Assembly (NCBI GenBank): GCA_041740995.1
Contig: JBGSKY010000175.1
Location: 1 to 48,231 of the forward strand
Length of the DNA stretch: 48,231 nt
DNA from: JBGSKY01 sp041740995
Lineage (GTDB): Bacteria > Planctomycetota > Planctomycetia > Pirellulales > Pirellulaceae
Reading direction: 5' to 3'
Below, piece after piece: positions 1 to 8,309 of the stretch. Both the position numbers and the translations under genes were made by a program. Under the pieces are notes generated by a model, which saw nothing but the letters and a program-made list of their open reading frames with translations, was not told where the DNA came from and did no database searches. How positions within the stretch are numbered: the first letter of the stretch is position 1; the number at the start of each line of letters is the position of its first letter.

Positions 1-683
1 GTCGCATAACCGAAGACAAAACATAACGAAAATGTGACGCCATAGATGAATATTCGACGACCAAGCATGTTGCGATTCCCCAACAAACAAACTTTTATAG
101 ACTCAAAGTGCCGCTTAGAGCCTATCCGAAAAGGGGTCTGACCCTCTCCGTTCCTCCAAAGGGTCAGACCCCTTTCCGGATAGCTTCTTAGTATGACTGC
201 TACCCTCGGTCGATCAACTAGGGGACCTTTCGCAACCATCGGATTTGCCGGCATAACGTAGGTTCAATTAGGGGACAATTTCGCTATTCATGGGCTCGTC
301 CATTGAGTTTGCGAGATGAAAGGGATGAAGCTAGCTCGTATCAAGCGATATGATGTTTTTTCCAATTGAAGATTGCTATCACACTTCGAAACGTTCATGT
401 CCTGCTGACAGAGCGTTCGGGCGTTCCGGTTCTTGTTTTGCTGGCAATAAAAATTGACCAATGAACTTCGACCAAAAATCCGATCAAATCGACTCGCATC
501 CAATGGCGATTTTCGCTAAATAACAGATTCTATCTCGGCAAATTGCGAGCCAGATCACGAAAAATCAAAACCAAAACTGATTTGGAACGATCTGCTGATC
601 AAGCATGTCAAGTGTCGTGATGAGATTGGAAAAATGCGCTGTGGTGACCATGGCGACGTGAGAATCAGGAGGATTCGTCGATT
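1..683. other. Long intergenic region upstream of the tyvelose operon
   Basis: No convincing gene is visible. The stretch holds a strong palindrome (123-182) and two short related direct segments (about 216-231 and 265-281). The remainder is AT-leaning sequence that presumably carries the promoter of the rfb operon. No confident -35/-10 pair could be assigned. Short open frames here look like chance or antisense frames. Confidence 0.6.
123..182. repeat. Palindromic dispersed repeat, copy 1
   Basis: Two 23-nt arms (123-145 and 160-182) are reverse complements with one mismatch. They enclose the 14-nt loop CTCCGTTCCTCCAA (146-159). A second copy lies at 36926-36984 in the opposite orientation, with exactly the complementary loop. 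At arm position 15 this copy has a T/A pair where the other copy has G/C. This is seen directly in the sequence. Assignment to a REP-type repeat mobilised by a Y1 (RAYT) transposase is inference, and no such transposase gene is in the window. Confidence 0.85.
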
Positions 684-1514
684 ATGAAGTGTGTAATATT
701 CGCTGGCGGACTGGGAACTCGGCTGTCTGAAGAAACTCAGATTAAACCCAAGCCGATGGTACATGTCGGTGGCAAACCGATCCTCTGGCACATACTGAAA
801 ATCTATAGCCAGCACGATATTTGCGACTTCGTAATATGCCTTGGCTATAAGGGGTACATGATAAAGGAGTACTTCGCGAATTATTGTTTGCATTGCTCCG
901 ACGTAACGTTTGATATGCAGACCGGCGAGATGGAAGTTCACTCGCGGTTGGCCGAACCATGGCGAGTGACGTTAGTCGAAACGGGTGAAGCGACGATGAC
1001 CGGTGGCCGATTAAAAGCGGTCCGAAATTGGCTTGGCGACGAAGATTTTTGCTTAACTTACGGCGATGGTGTCAGTGATGTTGATATCACGGCATTGGTC
1101 GAATTCCATAAAGAACACGGAAAGCTTGCGACGGTTACCGCGGTACAACCGCCAGGACGTTTTGGCGGTTTGAAGTTTGACAACGATACCGTCACCGACT
1201 TTCAAGAAAAGCCAGCAGGAGACGGCGGTTGGATCAACGGCGGTTTCTTTGTGCTCAATCCGAAAGTGATCGACTACGTTGCTGACCAGAATACCGTTTG
1301 GGAAGAAGCGCCGCTTCGCAATCTTGCTGCCGATGGCCAGCTAGCGGCGATGCGTCACCATGGCTTCTGGCAAGCGATGGATACGATGCGCGAGCGAGAT
1401 CTGTTAGACAAACTCTGGAACAGCGGCCAAGCTCCATGGAAAACATGGCACGACCGACCTTTCCGAACCATCGGATACCCCGAAGTAGAAGCAACGCAAC
1501 GCCGCGCTGCCTAG
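684..1514 (+). CDS. rfbF: Glucose-1-phosphate cytidylyltransferase RfbF
   Basis: This 276-residue protein should form CDP-glucose from CTP and glucose-1-phosphate, the entry step to CDP-3,6-dideoxyhexoses. The nucleotidyltransferase signature is at the N-terminus (FAGGLGTRL, then KPKPMVHVGGKPILWHI). The family-typical YGDGVSDVD metal/substrate segment follows at about residue 126, and WINGGFFVL in the second half. Length is slightly above the usual 257 or so. The start is set by an AGGAGG Shine-Dalgarno at 667-672, 11 nt before the ATG. It is the first gene of a plus-strand operon with rfbH, rfbS and rfbE. The expected partner rfbG, which converts CDP-glucose to the 4-keto-6-deoxy sugar, does not follow. 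Confidence 0.93.
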   Translation: MKCVIFAGGLGTRLSEETQIKPKPMVHVGGKPILWHILKIYSQHDICDFVICLGYKGYMIKEYFANYCLHCSDVTFDMQTGEMEVHSRLAEPWRVTLVETGEATMTGGRLKAVRNWLGDEDFCLTYGDGVSDVDITALVEFHKEHGKLATVTAVQPPGRFGGLKFDNDTVTDFQEKPAGDGGWINGGFFVLNPKVIDYVADQNTVWEEAPLRNLAADGQLAAMRHHGFWQAMDTMRERDLLDKLWNSGQAPWKTWHDRPFRTIGYPEVEATQRRAA

Positions 1515-1573
1515 AAACGAAACGCGTTCATGATATCACAAATTCAATTCAAACCTGCAGCAATACTTTGACC

Positions 1574-2911
1574 ATGCCCAACGCCCAACAACTTCGTGAC
1601 GATATTCTTGAGCGAACTCGAACCTTCCATGCCGCCAACTGGCAACCGACGTCTTTCGTCCCCGGCGAGTCTGCGGTACCAGTTACTGGCAAGGTCTTTG
1701 ATGCCGAGGAGTTGGTTAATCTAATCGACGCATCGCTTGATTTTTGGCTAACAGCAGGACGATTCGCGGATGATTTTGAAAGCCGGTTTGCAAAATTTCT
1801 TGGTCTCAGGTATTCATTGCTGACCAATAGCGGCAGTAGCTCAAATCTGCTTGCAGTAACAGCGTTAACGTCTCATCTATTGGGTGAGCGTCGATTGAAA
1901 CCTGGCGACGAAGTCATTACGGCAGCAGTCGGTTTTCCGACAACGGTAAATCCGATCATCCAAAATGGTGCGATTCCTGTTTTCATCGATGTGGACATTC
2001 CAACTTACAATGTCAATGTAGAACGCTTAGAAGCTGCCGTAACGCCAAGAACACGTGCAATCTGCATCGCGCACACACTTGGTAATCCATTTAACTTGGA
2101 TGCGGTGATGGATGTCGCTCGCAAACACGGACTTTACGTGATCGAAGACACCTGTGATGCAATCGGTTCGACCTACCGCAATCAAAATGTCGGCACATTC
2201 GGACACATCAGCACTGCCAGTTTCTATCCAGCACATCACATAACGATGGGCGAAGGCGGAGCAGTGATGACTGATCGCCCAATTCTAAAGAAGATTCTCG
2301 AATCGTTCCGTGATTGGGGACGCGACTGTTGGTGCCCACCCGGCAAAGACAATACCTGCGGCAAGAGATTCTGTCAGCAGCATGGTAATCTGCCTGAGTC
2401 ATATGATCACAAATATGTTTATAGCCACATCGGATACAACTTAAAAGCGACAGACATGCAAGCAGCAATCGGTTTGAAACAACTCGACAAGCTACCGCGA
2501 TTTATTGAACAAAGAAAAGCGAATTTCGCTTACTTGCATGCCGAGCTGAGCGACCTACAAGACGATCTAGTTTTGCCGGTCGCGACCGAGCACAGCGATC
2601 CAGCATGGTTTGGATTTCCGATTACAATTCGCGACGAGAGCCAAGTCGATCGAGTTCAATTAATCAACGATTTAACTGCTGATAAGATCGGCACTCGATT
2701 GCTTTTTGGAGGCAACTTATTGCGTCAACCAGCCTATCGAAACATTGAGCACCGAGTTGTTGGTGATCTAGTCAATGCCGACAGAATCACCGATCAAACA
2801 TTTTGGGTCGGAGTCTACCCAGGGTTGACCAACGAGATGCTTGATCATATCGCCAAGAGCATTCGAAGCACCGTAGAATCTCAATCATTGGTACGGTGCA
2901 AAGCAGCATGA
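1574..2911 (+). CDS. rfbH: CDP-4-dehydro-6-deoxyglucose 3-dehydratase RfbH (E1)
   Basis: This PLP- and [2Fe-2S]-dependent dehydratase removes the C3 hydroxyl of CDP-4-keto-6-deoxyglucose. The protein has 445 residues, near the usual 437. It has the aspartate aminotransferase fold, but the PLP lysine is replaced by histidine (SFYPAHHITMGEGG, H221/H222), as in E1. The iron-sulphur ligands match the E1 pattern C-X57-C-X1-C-X7-C: C194, C252, C254, C262. The enzyme therefore looks catalytically intact. The reading frame is open upstream to 1298, but that part overlaps rfbF. ATG 1574 gives the family N-terminus, though no strong Shine-Dalgarno precedes it (TTG 1568 is an alternative). It lies 59 nt after rfbF. 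A dedicated E3-type reductase is not seen here. Confidence 0.93.
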   Translation: MPNAQQLRDDILERTRTFHAANWQPTSFVPGESAVPVTGKVFDAEELVNLIDASLDFWLTAGRFADDFESRFAKFLGLRYSLLTNSGSSSNLLAVTALTSHLLGERRLKPGDEVITAAVGFPTTVNPIIQNGAIPVFIDVDIPTYNVNVERLEAAVTPRTRAICIAHTLGNPFNLDAVMDVARKHGLYVIEDTCDAIGSTYRNQNVGTFGHISTASFYPAHHITMGEGGAVMTDRPILKKILESFRDWGRDCWCPPGKDNTCGKRFCQQHGNLPESYDHKYVYSHIGYNLKATDMQAAIGLKQLDKLPRFIEQRKANFAYLHAELSDLQDDLVLPVATEHSDPAWFGFPITIRDESQVDRVQLINDLTADKIGTRLLFGGNLLRQPAYRNIEHRVVGDLVNADRITDQTFWVGVYPGLTNEMLDHIAKSIRSTVESQSLVRCKAA

Positions 2912-3038
2912 CCAATGCGCGATTTGAGATGAATGGAATTCTGCCTTTGAATAATAGATTCGATTCGCAACGAGTGGTTCTGGGTAACCCAACGAGCGAT
3001 TTTTTGACCAGCACTACAATTCGCATGAGGTGTCAGTG

Positions 3039-3950
3039 ATGAGAATCTTAATCACCGGAGCAACTGGTTACCTTGGTCAAAGGCTTTGCCGTACCTTTCG
3101 CGATGCCGGGCATTGCGTGATCGCTGGAATAAGATTCGGATCGCAAATCGAGAACCTTCGACGCTATATGGATGGCCATATTGCAGCTTGTTATCTCGAT
3201 GAATCGCATGACGACTTGACGTCAAACTTTGAACGCTGGCAGATTGACACAGTAATCAATTGCGCGTGCGATTACGGACGAACGAACGCGACTAGCGATA
3301 CGATTTTGGACGCGAACCTAGTCATGCCATTGCGGGTTCTTGAGGCAGCTTCGAAAAGCGGCGTGCGGACGTTTATCAATGCCGGAACGTCGCTTGATGT
3401 TGCTGTCAGTAGTTACGCCCGATCAAAGCGGCAGTTTGTTGACTGGTTACAGGCAAACATCGCAATTCCGAAGCGAATCAATCTTGAGTTAGAGCATTTT
3501 TACGGGCCCAGCGAGTCGTCGACAAAGTTCGTCGCTTGGTTGATCGACCAATTTTTTGGATCAGTGCCGACCCTTGAATTGACTGCCGGTGAACAACAGC
3601 GAGATTTCGTTTACATCGATGATTTACTAGCTGCCTTTAGCACGGTTCTCCATCATGCTGAACGAATCGAAGGCGACTTTCAATCGTTTCAGGTTGGAAG
3701 CGGTGAAACGATCCGTGTTCGCGATTTAGTCGAACAATTACAACAACTTTGTGGTGCGTCTGATGTCCAGTTGTACTTTGGCGCAAAGCCTTACCGTGCT
3801 AACGAACAGATGCATTCGCGAGCGGACATTAAAGCACTTGAGTCGATCGGTTGGCGGCCGCACGTTTCTCTCACTGACGGATTGCAACGTTGTATCGAAT
3901 CCCGCAAAACGAAGCAAATCGAGGCCTACCAAACAAGGAAAGCAGCATGA
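3039..3950 (+). CDS. rfbS: CDP-paratose synthase RfbS (SDR reductase)
   Basis: This short-chain dehydrogenase (303 residues) has the N-terminal NAD(P)-binding motif GATGYLGQ and the catalytic SYARSK (YxxxK) preceded by NAGTSLD. It reduces the C4 keto group of CDP-3,6-dideoxy-4-keto-glucose to CDP-paratose. Segments recall Salmonella RfbS: LVMPLRVLEA, LELEHFYGP, QQRDFVYIDDLLAAF and the ESIGWRPHVSLTDGL tail. Abequose synthase (RfbJ) is the close alternative, but the downstream tyvelose epimerase uses CDP-paratose and so favours RfbS. ATG 3039 is preferred over GTG 3030 because a GAGG element at 3027-3030 sits 8 nt upstream. The stop overlaps the rfbE start as ATGA, suggesting translational coupling. 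Confidence 0.87.
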   Translation: MRILITGATGYLGQRLCRTFRDAGHCVIAGIRFGSQIENLRRYMDGHIAACYLDESHDDLTSNFERWQIDTVINCACDYGRTNATSDTILDANLVMPLRVLEAASKSGVRTFINAGTSLDVAVSSYARSKRQFVDWLQANIAIPKRINLELEHFYGPSESSTKFVAWLIDQFFGSVPTLELTAGEQQRDFVYIDDLLAAFSTVLHHAERIEGDFQSFQVGSGETIRVRDLVEQLQQLCGASDVQLYFGAKPYRANEQMHSRADIKALESIGWRPHVSLTDGLQRCIESRKTKQIEAYQTRKAA

Positions 3951-4987
3951 TGAGCAGCTTGAAGAAGAGACTATTGATCACGGGTGGTTGTGGATTTTTG
4001 GGTAGCAATCTAGCAGCAGAAGCCCTCCGACGTGGATGGGAATTGATGATACTAGACAATCTTTCCAGAACTGGCGCGAAAGAAAATCGTGCATGGCTTT
4101 CATCGCAGGGAAGCTACCAGTTTTGCCAAGCCGATGTCCGCGACGCGGAATTAATTGACGTCATGGTACAAGCGTTTGCACCGGAGATTGTTTTCCATCT
4201 AGCTGGTCAAGTTGCGATGACCAGCAGTATAAAAGATCCTCGCAATGATTTCGAAATCAACACTCTCGGCACGCTTAACGTACTTGAAGCGATTCGAAAA
4301 CATGCACCGGAGGCAACGGTAACTTACTCGTCGACAAACAAAGTTTATGGAGATCTTGAAACGCTGAGCTACAACGAAACCAAAACACGTTGGCAAGCAA
4401 CTCATTACGTTGACGGTTTCACCGAATCATTGCCGTTAGACTTTCGTTCGCCGTACGGTTGCAGCAAAGGCGCAGCGGATCAATACATGCTCGATTACCA
4501 CCGCGTTTACGGACTCAAGACGATTGTTTTTCGACATTCGTCGATGTACGGAGGTCGGCAATACGCGACTATCGATCAAGGCTGGGTCGGTTGGTTTTGT
4601 GAGCAAGCTTGGGCCCAAAAACGAGGGAACAAGACGCCCTTTACAATTTGCGGAGACGGCAAACAGGTACGCGATTTATTGCATGCTGACGATATGATTC
4701 GCTTGTATTTTTCCGCCGCTGAAAGCGGCCCAGAGGTAGCCGGTCACGCATTCAACATCGGCGGTGGCATGCCGCAGAGCAAGTCATTGCTGGAGCTATT
4801 CGAATTTTTGCAAGTTTCGCTCGATGTCAAACTGCGTTGGAACCACTTGCCTGCTCGCAGTAGCGACCAGCGCGTCTTCGTCGCCGATTGTCGCAAAGTA
4901 TCAGCAATGTTGGGATGGCGACCACAAGTCACTGTTGCTGACGGCCTTTCACGGATGTTAGATTGGACTAATCAGTATGCCGCCTAG
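3947..4987 (+). CDS. rfbE: CDP-paratose 2-epimerase (CDP-tyvelose synthase) RfbE
   Basis: This enzyme (346 residues) epimerises C2 of CDP-paratose to give CDP-tyvelose, the last step of the pathway. It is an extended SDR: LLITGGCGFLGSNLA at the N-terminus, FHLAGQVAMTSSI, YSSTNKVYGDLE, the catalytic SPYGCSKGAADQYMLDY, then FRHSSMYGGRQ and DQGWVGWF, and RSSDQRVFVAD near the end. These blocks are those of Salmonella/Yersinia RfbE, which makes the substrate call strong. ATG 3947 overlaps the rfbS stop by 4 nt and has AAGGA at 3935-3939. The longer upstream frame to 3890 is only rfbS overlap. The 3' end overlaps the next gene by 11 nt. Confidence 0.94.
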   Translation: MMSSLKKRLLITGGCGFLGSNLAAEALRRGWELMILDNLSRTGAKENRAWLSSQGSYQFCQADVRDAELIDVMVQAFAPEIVFHLAGQVAMTSSIKDPRNDFEINTLGTLNVLEAIRKHAPEATVTYSSTNKVYGDLETLSYNETKTRWQATHYVDGFTESLPLDFRSPYGCSKGAADQYMLDYHRVYGLKTIVFRHSSMYGGRQYATIDQGWVGWFCEQAWAQKRGNKTPFTICGDGKQVRDLLHADDMIRLYFSAAESGPEVAGHAFNIGGGMPQSKSLLELFEFLQVSLDVKLRWNHLPARSSDQRVFVADCRKVSAMLGWRPQVTVADGLSRMLDWTNQYAA

Positions 4988-5741
4988 ACCGCAAGTTAGC
5001 ATTGTTTTGCCTGCATATCGTGAATCTGAGAACTTGGCAAACCTGTTGCCACGCTTGCATCGGAACATGCGTAGCACGGGTCAGTCGTATGAGATTTTAG
5101 TGATCGATACGGTCGAACCGATGGACAATACCGAAGCAGTCTGTCGTCTGAATGACGCACGATTTATTGCGCGTGGTCCGAGCAATGTTTATGGAGATGC
5201 CGTAAGAACAGGAATCAATGCTTCGATGGGTGAGTCGGTTGTCTTTATGGATGCGGACGGTTCACACACGCCAGAATTTGTTGCACAGATGATCGAAGCG
5301 GCTCCGGGAAACGACGTTGTCATCGCTTCGCGTTATGTCGCTGGCGGCAAGACGCTGAACGATTGGAAGTTGGTCTTAATGAGTCGCGTGCTCAACATTG
5401 CTTACTCGGTCGTTCTTGGTTTGACTTGTAAAGATGTATCGAACAGTTTTCGATTGTATCGTGGCGATCTTCTACGAAGTTTGACGCTCTCATGTAGCAA
5501 CTTCGATATCGTGGAAGAGATCTTGGTTCGCATGAGGGCCGCGGAAGGCGAATTGCGCTATTGCGAGCTACCGTTCACGTTCGAATGTCGAGTTCATGGT
5601 CAAACGAAGCGAAAGCTGCTGGTTTTTGCTTCGACCTATCTGCTGACTATGGCTAGACTTTTAACAATTTCACTGACGTCAAAGCGAGCAAATCGAAGTA
5701 CGCTCCCTTCGAGCCTTAGTGTCGATCGAAATGCTGCCTGA
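4977..5741 (+). CDS. Family 2 glycosyltransferase, DPM1-like
   Basis: This 254-residue GT-A glycosyltransferase resembles polyprenol-phosphate mannose/glucose synthases: VSIVLPAYRESENL at the start, ARGPSNVYGDAVRTGINAS, the metal-binding MDADGSHTPE, VIASRYVAGG, then DVSNSFRLYRGDLLR. Such enzymes move a sugar from a nucleotide donor to polyprenyl phosphate at the membrane face. No multi-pass C-terminal membrane domain is present; only one moderately hydrophobic stretch (about residues 216-232) could attach it. The start lies 11 nt inside rfbE, so it is the last gene of the tyvelose operon. A role in loading or transferring tyvelose is inferred from context only. The donor sugar cannot be read from the sequence. 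Confidence 0.85.
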   Translation: MPPRPQVSIVLPAYRESENLANLLPRLHRNMRSTGQSYEILVIDTVEPMDNTEAVCRLNDARFIARGPSNVYGDAVRTGINASMGESVVFMDADGSHTPEFVAQMIEAAPGNDVVIASRYVAGGKTLNDWKLVLMSRVLNIAYSVVLGLTCKDVSNSFRLYRGDLLRSLTLSCSNFDIVEEILVRMRAAEGELRYCELPFTFECRVHGQTKRKLLVFASTYLLTMARLLTISLTSKRANRSTLPSSLSVDRNAA

Positions 5742-5788
5742 TTGACTGAAGCAAATTCTATTTTATTGCACTGCTTAGCCCCAAAGCA

Positions 5789-6763
5789 TTAGGAAGAAAA
5801 TCTCAAGACTTCTTCTGTGCGATTTGAAACGTCTGGACGAACTAAGCAAAGTCGCTTCGGGAGAACTTTAATATCGACTGGCAGCATGCCTCCGTAGTCT
5901 CCGTCGATTTGGTAACAGACAGGCGCATCGGATTCGATATGTAGTGACGTTGCTGCTTCGGTGCGGAAGGAAGACAGCGTTCGGTGACGGTTGGCTGCCA
6001 AGTAAAGCAAATATCGAAACGAACGAGCAAGTCCGCCACGGAAGCTGCAGATGTCTAACAAACCGTCGTCGCAGGCAGCCCAATTGGCAATCGGAAGACC
6101 ACCTGCATACCGCGGAACGTTGGCAACGAAAACCCATCGCGCAGACCATTGGATATGATCATGAATTACCGGTTCTTTCAGAAGCGGCGAATCGAGCGTT
6201 TGCTGGACTACACCGTTAGCGGTGATGCGTAGCTTTGGAAATCGATACAACCAAAGCGAGCGAGTGATCGGTGCTGCATATGACCAGCGCTGAATGTGCC
6301 CGCGACGAACTCGATTCATTTCTTTAACAACATGTGCATCGAAACCGACGCCGACCATAACCAAGAAGAGTCGATCATTTGCGGTTCCACAATCCAATCG
6401 AAGCGTCTCAAGTTGCTTGATTGAACGAGTTAACTGAGCCAAGTCTAGGGTGCAACCGATATGCTTTGCAAGTAGGTTTTCAGTTCCAAGCGGTAAGATT
6501 GCGATTGGTATATGCGGTGCGCTTCGAGAAGCCACGGCAGACACCGTCCCATCTCCGCCGGCCGCAATTACTGTTCGCAAAACACCACATTGGTCAAGTG
6601 TTGTTACTTGATTTTGCAAGTCCTCAAGCTGACCGCAAATCGTGGTTTGCCAACCTTCATCTTGAAGTCGTATGATCAAAGACTCGATCAAGTCTTGCCG
6701 ACTTCGCGAACCACTTTTCGGGTTGGCCGCGATCAGAATGTGATTTTTCTCCTCAAATCGCAT
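5789..6763 (-). CDS. Diacylglycerol kinase family lipid kinase
   Basis: This 324-residue protein belongs to the DAGK catalytic domain family (YegS/DgkB/BmrU type), which phosphorylates diacylglycerol or a related lipid. Visible signatures are ILIAANPKSGSRSR near the N-terminus, the nucleotide-binding AAGGDGTVSAVA at about residue 66, and ILPLGTENLLAKH. The C-terminal half follows the family beta-sandwich (VGVGFDAHVV, VFVANVPRYAGGLPIA, DDGLLDI, IDGDYGG). It converges on the GT2 gene with a 47-nt gap. No clear Shine-Dalgarno precedes the ATG. Lipid recycling for polymer assembly is a possible role, inferred from the neighbouring polysaccharide genes. Confidence 0.87.
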   Translation of the reverse strand: MRFEEKNHILIAANPKSGSRSRQDLIESLIIRLQDEGWQTTICGQLEDLQNQVTTLDQCGVLRTVIAAGGDGTVSAVASRSAPHIPIAILPLGTENLLAKHIGCTLDLAQLTRSIKQLETLRLDCGTANDRLFLVMVGVGFDAHVVKEMNRVRRGHIQRWSYAAPITRSLWLYRFPKLRITANGVVQQTLDSPLLKEPVIHDHIQWSARWVFVANVPRYAGGLPIANWAACDDGLLDICSFRGGLARSFRYLLYLAANRHRTLSSFRTEAATSLHIESDAPVCYQIDGDYGGMLPVDIKVLPKRLCLVRPDVSNRTEEVLRFSS

Positions 6764-7124
6764 TTTAAAGGCGTTACGCTTATGACAAGACTTAGTGTTT
6801 AAAAGACATATTTTGCACTCTCGTTGGCGATGATCATATCCTACCCGCTAATTCGAAACAGGGTGTCTTATACCCACAGCAGGGAGAACACGCGGAAGTT
6901 GGTAAAACTCTTGGTAACCAAATTGCTTAACAATGAGAGTCTAATGCAATAAATTGCGAGTCTATTGCAACAATACGGCAACAAAGTCTTACCAGCTTTT
7001 GATAACCGCTCTTTAGAAATTAGCGTTCCGAAGCTTACTGAAGTTTACCAGCCCACGGGATTTGAAACGAAACCCTTCAGCATTTCCATTTTGAAAGCTG
7101 ATAGCAGAATTGAGCATGGCGTTC
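6764..7124. other. Intergenic region between lipid kinase and sugar transferase
   Basis: Both flanking genes are on the minus strand, so this region should carry the promoter of the lipid kinase and the 3' end of the sugar transferase transcript. The segment GAGTCTAATGCAA/GAGTCTATTGCAA (about 6938-6971) is an imperfect direct repeat. No gene, terminator hairpin or confident promoter was found. A plus-strand open frame running from here into the transferase gene is antisense to it. Confidence 0.5.
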
Positions 7125-8309
7125 TTAGTGACCGACGCGGCCCAATACGACTGAAGCGACAGTCTTTAGTACCAACGTCATGTCACAAAAAATTGATCGT
7201 TTGTCACCGTAACGCAAGTCCATCCGCATCCACTCGACGAACGGGATCTTTCGACTTTTTGCTATCTGCCAATAGCAGGTCAGACCTGGTTTCGTATCTA
7301 AACGTCGGCGTTGCCAGAGTTCGCAGTCTGCATCTTCGGCAACTGGAAGTGGACGTGGTCCTACGATTGCCATTTCCCCCTTAAGCACATTGATTAATTG
7401 TGGAAGCTCATCTAAACCAGTTCGCCGCAGCAAATGCCCGATTTTCGTAACGCGTGGATCGTCCTTCATTTTGAATGCTGGGCCATCGCGTTCGTTTCGT
7501 TCCATTAGGACAGATTTTAAATCGTCGGCGTTTTGGACCATCGTTCGCAGTTTGATGATCTTGAATGTTTCGCCGTATTGCCCAGTCCGAGGCTGCAAGA
7601 AGAACGCCGGGCCTTTAGATGTCAACCGAATCGCGATTGCCGCCGCAGCCAGAAATGGGGCAGCGGCAAGCAGTCCAGCCGATGAAGCGGCGATATCAAA
7701 ACCGCGTTTCCAGACCGGATAATAGGGAGCGACAAACTCGTGAGGCCGACCAATGCTGACTGTTTGGCATCTTACGCTGATCGTATCGGAGGTCGCGGAC
7801 ATCGATACTGGATTGACTTCTGAATGCTCTGCCAGCGTCATCGGAATCGTTGCAGGTTCATTGGCGTTGATGTCTTCTTCCATAAGCGAATCGACATTGT
7901 CAAAAATTGCCGACTGATCAGGATAGCTAACGATTCTGGCCCGAAATTGAATACCTTCGTCTGCGGCGAGGCTAGTGATTGAATCTAAGACAAGCCTAGT
8001 TGCGGACAGATCGGTCATCGGCAACATGATTCCTATTTGCCCCTTGGCAAGCATTCCGCATTCGTCCGTCAAACGCATGCGTCGCGAGAGCAACGCTGCA
8101 AACAGTTGCAGGCGTTTTCGATAGTCCGACTTTGCACAATGCAGTCGAATGACGATGAGCCCAAAGAATTGATCATGGCGGTCACTGCGCAACCGTTCCT
8201 TGGTCAACACCATGCGCATTTGCCGGTAGTTAAGCAAGAACCGCGGTGTACGGAGCTCCTGGAAGTCCGTTGCGGCCGCAAATTCCTTTGGGGTCAAAGT
8301 AGCTGACAT
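7125..8309 (-). CDS. Priming sugar-phosphate transferase with a degenerate GGDEF-like N-terminus
   Basis: The C-terminal half (about residues 195-394) is a bacterial sugar transferase domain of the WcaJ/WbaP type. KRGFDIAASSAG leads into one membrane segment (about 205-228), then FKIIKLRTM, DDPRVTKIGHLLRRTGLDE, LPQLINVLKGEMAIVGPRP and KPGLTCYWQI. This enzyme puts the first sugar-phosphate on undecaprenyl phosphate. The N-terminal half has no membrane helices. It reads like a decayed GGDEF domain: an RSDR segment, LIVIRL, then LTDECGMLAKGQIGIMLPMTD, where a cyclase would have the GGDEF/GGEEF loop. The signature itself is missing, so cyclase activity is unlikely. The gene lies between the lipid kinase and the Wzz-like gene on the same strand. 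Confidence 0.9.
   Translation of the reverse strand: MSATLTPKEFAAATDFQELRTPRFLLNYRQMRMVLTKERLRSDRHDQFFGLIVIRLHCAKSDYRKRLQLFAALLSRRMRLTDECGMLAKGQIGIMLPMTDLSATRLVLDSITSLAADEGIQFRARIVSYPDQSAIFDNVDSLMEEDINANEPATIPMTLAEHSEVNPVSMSATSDTISVRCQTVSIGRPHEFVAPYYPVWKRGFDIAASSAGLLAAAPFLAAAAIAIRLTSKGPAFFLQPRTGQYGETFKIIKLRTMVQNADDLKSVLMERNERDGPAFKMKDDPRVTKIGHLLRRTGLDELPQLINVLKGEMAIVGPRPLPVAEDADCELWQRRRLDTKPGLTCYWQIAKSRKIPFVEWMRMDLRYGDKRSIFCDMTLVLKTVASVVLGRVGH

Noticed and set aside
288..941. Minus-strand open frames at 288-503 and 555-941
   Set aside because: The second is largely antisense to rfbF. Neither has a ribosome site or a recognisable domain.
1298..1573. N-terminal extension of rfbH from 1298
   Set aside because: It overlaps rfbF in another frame, and the family N-terminus fits ATG 1574.
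6965..7384. Plus-strand frame of 139 residues
   Set aside because: It overlaps the sugar transferase C-terminal coding region in antisense and has no family features.
7125..8309. Active diguanylate cyclase in the sugar transferase N-terminus
   Set aside because: The GGDEF/GGEEF signature and metal-binding residues are absent; only the general layout is similar.
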